A stretch of DNA of 64,000 bases from assembly GCF_020404845.1 (NCBI RefSeq), contig NZ_JAIOJZ010000015.1:89536-153535 (forward strand), in the 5' to 3' direction. Positions 1 to 6,489 of the stretch are shown one piece after another. The notes under the pieces are model-generated. The model did not search any database and was not told where the DNA came from. It saw only the letters and a program-made list of their open reading frames with translations. The position numbers and the translations under genes are program-made. Position 1 is the first letter of the stretch; the number at the start of each line of letters is the position of its first letter. The DNA comes from Streptomyces hyderabadensis (GTDB lineage: Bacteria > Actinomycetota > Actinomycetes > Streptomycetales > Streptomycetaceae).

Positions 1-281
1 ACCGCTGGGAGCGGGTGCCGGGGGTCACCCTGCTCGGTGACGCGGCCCACCTCATGCCGCCGTCCGGCGAAGGCGCCAACCTGGCCATGCACGACGGCGC
101 CGAGCTGGGCAAGGCCCTCGCCGCGCACCCCGGTGACGTGGAGGCCGCGCTCGCCGCGTACGAGCGGGACCTGTTCCCGCGGGGTGCGGCGGAGGCCGCC
201 GAGTCGTCCCGGCTGCACGCGCTGATGTTCGGCGACGACACGCCGCACGGCCTGATCGGCATGTTCGGCGGACAGGAGTAG
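1..281 (+). CDS. FAD-dependent monooxygenase, C-terminal part (TetX-like)
   Basis: The 5' end lies outside the window; the frame is open from base 3 to TAG at 279-281. What remains is the C-terminal end of a PHBH-fold flavin monooxygenase. It carries the second FAD-binding signature GDAAHLMPPSGEGAN, in which the Asp and the small residues contact the FAD ribityl and pyrophosphate. The PPSGEGAN form, rather than PxxGQGxN, is typical of TetX-like and related aromatic hydroxylases. It is followed by a helical tail (AYERDLFPRGAAEAAESS) that ends this family. The substrate cannot be told from this fragment. The next gene is convergent. Confidence 0.85.
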   Translation, partial: RWERVPGVTLLGDAAHLMPPSGEGANLAMHDGAELGKALAAHPGDVEAALAAYERDLFPRGAAEAAESSRLHALMFGDDTPHGLIGMFGGQE

Positions 282-344
282 ACGGGCGGTGCGGCGGTCC
301 GCGCGGGCCGACCGCCACCCGGTTCCGGCCGAGGGCGCCCGGGC

Positions 345-800
345 TCAGACGGACGTCGGCGTGTCCGCGGGCAGTGACCCGGTGGCCGGCCGGCCACCGG
401 CCCGTCGCCGGGGGCGCAGGAGGGCGGCCAGGCTCCAGCGGCCCGGACCGACGGCGGCGACCAGGAGGAAGGACCAGCAGAACATGGCCGCCGACTCCCC
501 GCCGTTCTCGATCGGGAACAGGCCGTCGGGCTGGTGCTCGACGAAGTAGGCGTACGCCATGGAGCCGGAGCACAGGACGGCGGCGCTGCGGGTGGCGAGA
601 CCGCACAGGACCAGGGTGCCGCCGACGAGTTGCACCACGGCGGCCCACCAGCCGGGCCACGCGGCGAAGGCCGGTGCCGCTCCGTGCGGGCCGCCCAGGA
701 CGTCGAACAGGGTGGCGGCTCCGTGGCAGGCGAACAGCAGGCCCAGCACGATGCGGAAGAGCGCGATCACGTGCTCCCTGCGTTTTTCCAACGCTTCCAA
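345..800 (-). CDS. DoxX family membrane protein
   Basis: A small integral membrane protein of about 151 residues. Four hydrophobic segments can be seen: IALFRIVLGLLFACHGAATL, then a Trp-rich AVVQLVGGTLVLCGLATRS, then AVLCSGSMAYAYF, then AAMFCWSFLLVAAVG. These, with the FxxHGxxxL element in helix 1, match the DoxX/SURF4 family, whose members are linked to oxidoreductive membrane complexes; the exact role here is unknown. I chose the TTG start at 800 because AGAGGAG lies 8 nt upstream; a longer frame to 872 has no good ribosome site. It is convergent with the monooxygenase and divergent from the AA10 gene. Confidence 0.8.
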   Translation of the reverse strand: MEALEKRREHVIALFRIVLGLLFACHGAATLFDVLGGPHGAAPAFAAWPGWWAAVVQLVGGTLVLCGLATRSAAVLCSGSMAYAYFVEHQPDGLFPIENGGESAAMFCWSFLLVAAVGPGRWSLAALLRPRRRAGGRPATGSLPADTPTSV

Positions 801-1040
801 CGGTGGTGCTCCTCTCTTGCGCAGCGGCCGCGGGGTGGGGACCGGGCGGCCGGTGGGGATGGTGCGCAGCACGGGGGCAGGGTCCGACGGCGTCCGTCCT
901 GAGGCAGGGGAGACGCAGAACCCATTCGACTTTTAACCATCACGGAGATCCTTGTCTAGACCAATAGCGCAACGAGTTGCGCACGCGCGCCGTCCCGCCA
1001 AATCGGCACCGCCTCTTGTCGGTTGGTGGTGCGCAAGCCC

Positions 1041-1097
1041 TTGACCGGACCGGCTCCGCCGCTATGGTCTAGACCTGAAGTCGTCAGGTCTAGACCT
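1041..1097 (+). promoter_or_regulatory. Promoter and chitin-type 12-bp repeat operators of the AA10 gene
   Basis: TTGACC (1041-1046) and TATGGT (1063-1068) are spaced 16 bp apart as -35/-10. The -10 overlaps TGGTCTAGACCT (1065-1076), and a second copy AGGTCTAGACCT lies at 1086-1097, 21 bp downstream. A related core TGTCTAGACCA sits at 953-963. Streptomyces chitinase promoters are known for paired 12-bp TGGTCCAGACCT repeats and for DasR dre sites (ACTGGTCTAGACCACT), and these match both patterns. Overlap with the -10 implies repression until chitin products appear. The rest of the 801-1117 gap shows no gene. Confidence 0.8.
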
Positions 1098-1117
1098 GTA
1101 TCCGAAAGGGGCACGAC

Positions 1118-1840
1118 ATGCGCACCAAGAGACGGGTGGCCATCGCGGTCGGAGCGCTGGTCGCTCCGCTGCTCGCCGTCAGCCTTCCGGCGAGCACCGC
1201 GGGCGCCCACGGGTGGGTGACCTCGCCCGGCAGCCGGCAGGACCAGTGCGCCGCGGGGATCGTCGACTGCGGTCAGATCAAGTACGAGCCGCAGAGCGTC
1301 GAGGGCCCGAAGGGCCTGAACAGCTGCAGCGGCGGAAACAGCCAGTTCGCCGAACTCGACGACGACAGCAAGGGCTGGCGGGTCACGCCGGTCGGCACCA
1401 CGCACACCTTCACCTGGCACCACACGGCACGGCACGCCACCGCCAACTGGCAGTACTTCATCGGCAACCAGAAGATCGCCGAATTCGACGGCCACGGCGC
1501 ACAGCCCGCCCCGGACGTGAGCCACCAGGTGAACTTCGGCGGCTTCACCGGCCGTCAGAAGGTCCTGGCCGTCTGGAACGTCGCGGACACCGGAAACGCC
1601 TTCTACTCCTGCATCGACGTCAACATCGGCGGCACCGGCGGGGGTGACGGGGGCGGGGACGGCGAGCCCGGCGACTGCGACGCCGCGGCCTGGAGCGCCG
1701 GGAGCGTCTACAGCGGCGGCGACACCGTCTCGCACGGCGGCCACACCTGGCGCGCCAAGTGGTGGGTGACCGGCGAGGAGCCCGGCACCACCGGTGAATG
1801 GGGCGTCTGGGAAGACCTCGGAGCCTGCGCGGCCGCATGA
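1118..1840 (+). CDS. Secreted chitin-active lytic polysaccharide monooxygenase (AA10) with CBM5/12
   Basis: A copper enzyme that cleaves crystalline chitin oxidatively outside the cell. The signal peptide (residues 1-30, MRTKRR then a hydrophobic run) ends at STAGA, leaving His31 of HGWV as the mature N-terminus, the first ligand of the copper histidine brace. The second ligand is among the His residues of WHHTARHATANW; NAFYSC near the C-terminal side supplies the axial aromatic residue. After a Gly/Asp linker (about 172-185) a CBM5/12 chitin-binding module occupies about 187-238, with its AKWW signature and TGEWGVWEDLG. Length (240) fits the two-domain form. ATG 1118 follows GAAAGGGG. It shares operator type with the chitinase at 43521. 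Recalled S. coelicolor counterpart: SCO7225. Confidence 0.95.
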   Translation: MRTKRRVAIAVGALVAPLLAVSLPASTAGAHGWVTSPGSRQDQCAAGIVDCGQIKYEPQSVEGPKGLNSCSGGNSQFAELDDDSKGWRVTPVGTTHTFTWHHTARHATANWQYFIGNQKIAEFDGHGAQPAPDVSHQVNFGGFTGRQKVLAVWNVADTGNAFYSCIDVNIGGTGGGDGGGDGEPGDCDAAAWSAGSVYSGGDTVSHGGHTWRAKWWVTGEEPGTTGEWGVWEDLGACAAA

Positions 1841-1844
1841 CCGC

Positions 1845-1886
1845 GAGGGGCCGGAGTGCACCGACCGCGGTGCGCGCCGGCCCCTC
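1845..1886 (+). terminator. Strong hairpin terminator after the AA10 gene
   Basis: Outer arms GAGGGGCCGG (1845-1854) and CCGGCCCCTC (1877-1886) are perfectly complementary. Nested inside are GCACCG and CGGTGC with a 4-base loop. It starts 5 bp after the stop codon. There is no T-run, as is common in Streptomyces. Confidence 0.8.
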
Positions 1887-1970
1887 GGCGCCCCAGCTCC
1901 CGCCGGCGACGAACGGGTCCGCTTTTCCGGAAAGCCGGTAAAATAATTCCAAAGCGGGAAGGGGGCCGTG

Positions 1971-2402
1971 ATGGATCCGTGGCTGATCTGGCTGATCGTT
2001 TCGGCAGTCCTGATCGTGGCGGAGATCTTCACTCTCACCGCCGCGCTCGGAATGCTGGGCGCGGCCGCACTCATCACGGCCGGATCCGCGGCAGCCGGCC
2101 TTTCCGTGCCTTTTCAATTCCTCGTGTTCACGGTCGTCTCGGCGATCACCCTTTTCTTCCTCCGCCCCGTCGCGCTGCGCCACCTCGTCCAGCCCCAGAC
2201 CCAGCGCTTCGGGGTGGACGCCCTGGTCGGCCAGGCCGCGTACGTCCTCTCCGAGGTGACCGGAAGGGACGGCAGGGTCCGTATCGGCGGCGAGGAATGG
2301 ACGGCCCGTTCCTACGACGAGACGCTGGTGATTCCCCGGGGCGCGACGGTCGACGTCCTGGAGATCAGCGGCACCACCGCATTCGTTTATCCCCGGGAGT
2401 GA
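1971..2402 (+). CDS. NfeD-like membrane protein
   Basis: About 143 residues. The N-terminal half holds three hydrophobic helices (WLIWLIVSAVLIVAEIFTL, AALGMLGAAALITAGSAA, FLVFTVVSAITLFFLRPVAL). The C-terminal half (about 75-143) is an OB-fold NfeD domain, starting at VDALVGQAAYVL with VRIGGEEWTAR and the RGATVDVLEISG strand. NfeD proteins partner SPFH proteins in membrane microdomains, and the next gene is one, starting 2 nt after this stop. I prefer ATG 1971 over GTG 1968 because GGGAAGGGGG is better spaced for it. The short form without a ClpP-like protease domain is usual when next to a slipin/QmcA gene. Confidence 0.9.
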   Translation: MDPWLIWLIVSAVLIVAEIFTLTAALGMLGAAALITAGSAAAGLSVPFQFLVFTVVSAITLFFLRPVALRHLVQPQTQRFGVDALVGQAAYVLSEVTGRDGRVRIGGEEWTARSYDETLVIPRGATVDVLEISGTTAFVYPRE

Positions 2403-2404
2403 CC

Positions 2405-3451
2405 ATGGAAGCCTCGGCGTTCCTCATCGCCGGTGTGATCGTCGCGCTTCTCGCCGTTTTCACCGTGGTGCGGGCGGTGCGCATCGTGCCGCAGGCCCGC
2501 GCCCGAAACGTCGAACGGCTCGGCCGTTACCACCGCACGCTGAAACCCGGACTCAGCGTGGTCATCCCGTACATCGACCGGGTCTATCCGGTGATCGACC
2601 TGCGCGAGCAGGTCGTTTCCTTCAAGCCGCAACCGGTCATCACCGAGGACAACCTGGTCGTCGAGATCGACACCGTGCTGTACTTCCAGGTCACGGACCC
2701 ACGCGCCGCCTTCTACGAGATCGCGAACTTCCTCCAGGCGGTCGAGCAGCTCACCGTCACCACCCTGCGCAACGTGGTGGGATCCATGGACCTGGAGAAG
2801 ACCCTCACCTCGCGCGACACCATCAACAGCCAGCTGCGCGGGGTGCTGGACGAGGCCACCGGAAAGTGGGGGCTGCGGGTGAACCGGGTGGAGATCAAGG
2901 CGATCGACCCGCCGCAGTCCATCAAGGACGCCATGCAGAAGCAGATGCGGGCCGAGCGGGACAAGCGGGCCGCGATCCTCGGCGCGGAGGGCCAGCGCCA
3001 GTCGCAGATCCTCACCGCCGAGGGTGACAAGCAGGCCGCCGTTCTGCGCGCCGAGGGCAACCGCACCGCCGAGATCCTCAAGGCGGAGGGCCAGTCCCGG
3101 GCCATCGACGAGGTCTTCCAGGCCGTGCACCGCAACGACCCCGACCCCAAGCTCCTCGCCTACCAGTACCTCCAGGTGCTGCCCCAGCTGGCGCAGGGCT
3201 CGGGCAGCACGTTCTGGGTCATCCCCAGCGAGGTCACCTCCGCGCTCCAGGGAGTGTCCCGCGCCTTCACCGAGGCGCTGCCGCAGTCGCCGGCCACCAG
3301 GGAGAGCCCCTCGGACGACGGAGCCGCCCAGGCGGCCAGCGACACGGCGCAGGCCGCCGAGGCCGCAGCCCAGGCCCTGGCCGACGCGGCCAGGGCCAAC
3401 GGCGTGCCCACCGAGACGCTGCGGTCGGCACCCGTGGTCGAGGACCGCTGA
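2405..3451 (+). CDS. SPFH/band-7 (slipin/QmcA-type) membrane protein
   Basis: 348 residues. One N-terminal membrane anchor (FLIAGVIVALLAVFTVVRAV, residues 6-25) precedes the SPFH domain (about 27-190), with the family signatures RLGRYHRTLKPGLSVVIPYI and DLREQVVSFKPQPVITEDN, and the IKAIDPPQSIKDAMQKQM segment that opens the oligomerising coiled coil. A repeat-rich helix follows: AEGQRQSQI, AEGDKQAAV, AEGNRTAEI, AEGQSRAI. The C-terminal 60 residues are Ala/Asp-rich and low in complexity. Such proteins form ring scaffolds in membrane microdomains and often act on protease or membrane stability. It is translationally coupled to nfeD (2-nt gap). It could also be called stomatin/prohibitin homologue; the cell function is inferred only. 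Confidence 0.92.
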   Translation: MEASAFLIAGVIVALLAVFTVVRAVRIVPQARARNVERLGRYHRTLKPGLSVVIPYIDRVYPVIDLREQVVSFKPQPVITEDNLVVEIDTVLYFQVTDPRAAFYEIANFLQAVEQLTVTTLRNVVGSMDLEKTLTSRDTINSQLRGVLDEATGKWGLRVNRVEIKAIDPPQSIKDAMQKQMRAERDKRAAILGAEGQRQSQILTAEGDKQAAVLRAEGNRTAEILKAEGQSRAIDEVFQAVHRNDPDPKLLAYQYLQVLPQLAQGSGSTFWVIPSEVTSALQGVSRAFTEALPQSPATRESPSDDGAAQAASDTAQAAEAAAQALADAARANGVPTETLRSAPVVEDR

Positions 3452-3478
3452 GAACCCCCAGCTCACTGCGAGGCCCCC

Positions 3479-4477
3479 ATGTTCGATGTGCTCTTCTGGC
3501 TCTGGGTGGTCTTCGCGGCCACCGTCGTCGTCTCGCTCGCCGTGGACCTGCTGGCCCACCGCAGCGCCCACGTCATCGGGTTCAGGGAAGCCGCCGCGTG
3601 GAGCGGTCTGTGGGTGGGTCTGGCCCTGGTCTTCGGCGCGGTCGTCTTCCTCGTCCTCGGCGGTACGGCGGGCACCGAGTACACCACCGCGTGGCTGCTG
3701 GAGAAGAGCCTCTCGGTCGACAACCTCTTCGTCTTCGCGCTGATCTTCGCCTACTTCCAGGTGCCCCGCGCCTATCAGCACCGCGTGCTGTTCTTCGGCG
3801 TCATCGGCGCGCTGGTGTTCCGCGGTGTCTTCCTCGCGGCCGGCGTGGCCGTGGTCAACCGCTTCACCGCCGTGCTGTTCGCCTTCGCGGCCATCCTCTT
3901 CTACAGCGTCTACAAGATCCTCAAGGGTGAGGAGGAGAGCTTCGACCCCGGCAGGAGCTTCGCCGTGCGGCTGCTGCGCAAGTTCGTCCCCGTGCGGGAC
4001 ACCTATGCGGGCCAGAAGTTCTTCGTGAAGGAAGCGGGCAAGCACGTGGCGACGCCGCTGCTCGCGGTCGTCGCGGCGATCGAGGCGGCGGACCTGATCT
4101 TCGCCGTGGACAGCGTGCCGGCCGTGCTCGCCGTCAGCGACGACACCTTCATCGTCTACACCAGCAACGCCTTCGCCATCCTGGGCCTGCGCGCCCTGTA
4201 CTTCATGCTGTCGGGGCTGCTGGAGCGCTTCCACTACCTGAGTACCGGGCTGGCGGTCATCCTCGGCTTCATCGGCGTCAAGCTCATCCTCCAGGCGACG
4301 CACAAGATGGTCAGCCCCGCCGTGCCGGAGATCCCGTCCCCGGTGAGTCTGGCGGTCATCGTCGTGGTCCTGGCGGTCTCGGTGACACTGAGCCTGCGCC
4401 GCCCCGCCGACCGCGAGGACGGGGAGGACGGGGAAGCGGATGCGCTTCCCGAGGCCTCTCAACGTAAGGTAAAGTAA
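3479..4477 (+). CDS. TerC family integral membrane protein
   Basis: 332 residues with about nine membrane segments. The TerC signatures are present: LEKSLSVDNLFVFALIF (residues about 73-89) and IEAADLIFAVDSVPAVLAVS, each with intramembrane Asp/Glu, plus FAILGLRALYFMLSGLLERF. TerC/Alx/MeeF proteins move Mn2+ or other metals and are tied to tellurite resistance and to metalation of exported enzymes. The start follows the SPFH gene by 27 nt, suggesting one operon nfeD-SPFH-terC. The C-terminal tail is acidic then basic (REDGEDGEADALPEASQRKVK is 21 residues, shown here only by its ends, REDGE and QRKVK). The ion and direction of transport are not visible in the sequence. Confidence 0.92.
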   Translation: MFDVLFWLWVVFAATVVVSLAVDLLAHRSAHVIGFREAAAWSGLWVGLALVFGAVVFLVLGGTAGTEYTTAWLLEKSLSVDNLFVFALIFAYFQVPRAYQHRVLFFGVIGALVFRGVFLAAGVAVVNRFTAVLFAFAAILFYSVYKILKGEEESFDPGRSFAVRLLRKFVPVRDTYAGQKFFVKEAGKHVATPLLAVVAAIEAADLIFAVDSVPAVLAVSDDTFIVYTSNAFAILGLRALYFMLSGLLERFHYLSTGLAVILGFIGVKLILQATHKMVSPAVPEIPSPVSLAVIVVVLAVSVTLSLRRPADREDGEDGEADALPEASQRKVK

Positions 4478-4524
4478 AGGCAAAGAGCCGTTCAAATGGT
4501 CTCACGAGCGTGGGTGTGGGCATC

Positions 4525-4737
4525 ATGAGCAGTCACACGCAGAAGACGAGAACGCCACGACAGGTCGACGCGCAGTACGCGCAGATCTGCCCGTCCTGCG
4601 GGCACCGGGTCCCCGCCGAGCTGCACCGGCACAAGACGCTGGGGATCTACGTCCCGGTCTGGCACCCCGGCACCTGCCGGAACCCGGACTGCGCAAAGCC
4701 CGGGCGCGACACCGTCAGCCGACCGCCGGGCCCGTGA
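4525..4737 (+). CDS. Small zinc-ribbon protein of unknown function
   Basis: About 70 residues. The core has CPSCGHRVP and GTCRNPDC, that is CxxC followed about 30 residues later by CxxxxC, a treble-clef or zinc-ribbon layout. His residues between them (ELHRHKTLG) could also bind metal. Start at ATG 4525 is preferred over GTG 4510; the ribosome site is weak (GGGTGTGGG). It ends overlapping the convergent DUF3152 gene by 23 bp. It follows terC by 47 bp and may be read through from that operon. I do not recognise a named family. Confidence 0.6.
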   Translation: MSSHTQKTRTPRQVDAQYAQICPSCGHRVPAELHRHKTLGIYVPVWHPGTCRNPDCAKPGRDTVSRPPGP

Positions 4738-5686
4738 TGGCACGACCCTCGGCGTCGTAGGGCCAGACGTTGGTGCGGCAGCCGTGCAGGCCCTTGATCT
4801 GCTGCATCATCACCGGCGCCGGGCGCCCCGCACCGGGGCAGCCCTCATGCCCGTGGCCGAGGAAGTGCCCCACCTCGTGGTTGATGATCAGCGCCCGGTA
4901 CGACGTCACGTCGTCCGCGTAGTACTGGGTGGCCAGCAGCCACCGCTTGAGGTTGACCATGACGTCCTGGCCGACGTTGCAGTTGACCTCGCCGCCGGTG
5001 TCCAGGCCGTACTGACCGCAGATGTCGTCCACCGTCCCCGCCGTGGCGAGCCGTACCCGGAAGTCGGACGCGCCCCCGGACACCCGCCGGAACCCGACCT
5101 TCCCGTCGGCCGTCCAGCCCCGCTCGTCGGCCAGGATGCGCTCCACCTCGGCCGCGACGTCCCGCGCCGGGATGCCGATGCCGTCCTCGACCTGCACCAC
5201 GTACGTCAGTGTCCGGCCGCGCCCGCCGACCAGGTCGCCGCCGCCGCTCGCGGTGGCGAACGTCCCGGGACCGGACGACGGTATCGAGTCGGGGTCCGGC
5301 TTCTCCTCCTGCCCCTTCCCGTCCGAGCCCTTCCCGCCCGTCTCCTGCTCCTCCTTCTCCTGCTTCTCCTGCTTCTCCTTCTCCGTCTCCTTCGCGGACG
5401 CGGCCGCCGACCCGTCCGGCGACGCTTCCCGCGTCCCGTCGGCCCGGGGCGATTCGGAGCCCGGGGCCGACGAGGACGCACCGGCCGTGTCGGTGGAGCC
5501 CCCGGAGGGTTCCGTCGCCCCCTTGAGGGCCAGACCACCGGCGAGCACCAGGACGGCCCCGGCCGCGAGTCCCGGCCACAGCAGGCGGGACCGGCCGCCA
5601 CGTCGGCGACGGGAGCGGCCGCCGCGGCGTCTGCGGCCCGCGGCGGCGGAGGAGGACGGGGGAGTCGGTCGGCGGCGCTCGTTCAT
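4715..5686 (-). CDS. DUF3152 membrane-anchored protein, putative zinc metalloprotease
   Basis: 323 residues. An Arg-rich cytoplasmic start (RRRRGGRSRRRRGGRSR) leads into one membrane helix (LLWPGLAAGAVLVLAGGLAL). Then comes a low-complexity Ser/Lys/Glu linker with a run of KEKQEKQEKEEQE. The extracellular DUF3152 domain covers about residues 170-323. It contains HEVGHFLGHGH (about 270-280), the HExxHxxGxxH zinc motif of metzincins, followed 13 residues later by PVMMQQ, a Met-turn candidate, and ends with GLHGCRTNVWPYD. Catalysis is therefore plausible but is my inference, because the family is formally of unknown function. ATG 5686 is chosen as the first Met before the basic stretch; the ribosome site is weak. 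Confidence 0.88.
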   Translation of the reverse strand: MNERRRPTPPSSSAAAGRRRRGGRSRRRRGGRSRLLWPGLAAGAVLVLAGGLALKGATEPSGGSTDTAGASSSAPGSESPRADGTREASPDGSAAASAKETEKEKQEKQEKEEQETGGKGSDGKGQEEKPDPDSIPSSGPGTFATASGGGDLVGGRGRTLTYVVQVEDGIGIPARDVAAEVERILADERGWTADGKVGFRRVSGGASDFRVRLATAGTVDDICGQYGLDTGGEVNCNVGQDVMVNLKRWLLATQYYADDVTSYRALIINHEVGHFLGHGHEGCPGAGRPAPVMMQQIKGLHGCRTNVWPYDAEGRAITGPAVG

Positions 5687-5799
5687 GATCACAAAGCCTG
5701 CCCGGACCGTGTGATCGTCCGTGGACGGCTTTTGGACCGCTGTGTAACAGCCGTCACCCGCCCGTGGACCGCCACCGCAGCACCCGCATACTGAGGTCC

Positions 5800-6489
5800 A
5801 TGCCACGGGTCCTGATCATCGAAGACGACCGCGCCGTCCGGGACGGCGTGCGACTGGCCCTGCGCCGCCAGGGGCACGAGGTCGCCGCGGCCGCGACCGG
5901 CGAGGACGGGCTCGAGCAGCTGCGGTCGTTCCGGCCCGACGCCGTGGTCCTGGACCTGATGCTGCCGGGCATGTCCGGCCTGGAGGTCTGCCGCCGGATA
6001 CGCGCCCACGACCAGGTGCCGATCATCATGGCCACCGCCCGCGGCGACGACACCGACATCGTCGTCGGGCTGGAGTCCGGAGCCGACGACTACGTCGTCA
6101 AACCCGTCCGCGCCCGGGTGCTGGACGCACGCATACGCGCCGTGCTGCGCCGCGTGGGCACCACCGCGGACGACCAGGGCACGCCGCGCACCGAACACCA
6201 CGGCGACCTGGTCATCGACCGGGCCGGGCTGACCGTCACCCACCAGGGGCGGCCCGTCGCCCTCGGCCCCTCCGAACTGCGGCTGCTGCTCACCCTGTCC
6301 GCCTCGGCCGGGCAGGTGTTCAGCCGCCAGCAGCTCCTGGAAGCCGTGTGGGAGCACAACTACCACGGGGACGCGCGGCTCGTGGACGCCTGCGTCAAGC
6401 GGCTGCGCTCCAAGATCGGCGAGCCGCCGGGCAGCCCGCGCTACGTCCACACCGTGCGCGGCTTCGGCTACCGGTTCGGGCCCCGGTGA
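5800..6489 (+). CDS. OmpR/PhoB-type response regulator
   Basis: 229 residues. The receiver domain (1-115) has the acidic pair D9/D10, the phospho-acceptor D52 in VVLDLMLPG, the Thr/Ala switch in IIMATARG and the Lys of VVKPVRA. The C-terminal half (about 135-229) is a winged helix-turn-helix DNA-binding domain with the usual RYVHTVRGFGYRF end. It overlaps the kinase gene by 4 bases (GTGA), so the two are translationally coupled. ATG 5800 lies just after GAGG; an upstream GTG at 5764 lacks a ribosome site. Targets are unknown; the downstream lipoprotein suggests an envelope signal. It resembles AfsQ1/CseB-class regulators, but I cannot assign a name. Confidence 0.93.
   Translation: MPRVLIIEDDRAVRDGVRLALRRQGHEVAAAATGEDGLEQLRSFRPDAVVLDLMLPGMSGLEVCRRIRAHDQVPIIMATARGDDTDIVVGLESGADDYVVKPVRARVLDARIRAVLRRVGTTADDQGTPRTEHHGDLVIDRAGLTVTHQGRPVALGPSELRLLLTLSASAGQVFSRQQLLEAVWEHNYHGDARLVDACVKRLRSKIGEPPGSPRYVHTVRGFGYRFGPR

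Noticed and set aside
2387..4495. 702-codon open frame on the minus strand
   Set aside because: It lies opposite nfeD, the SPFH gene and terC, all with clear family motifs, and is His/Asp/Glu-rich in the way antisense frames of GC-rich genes are.
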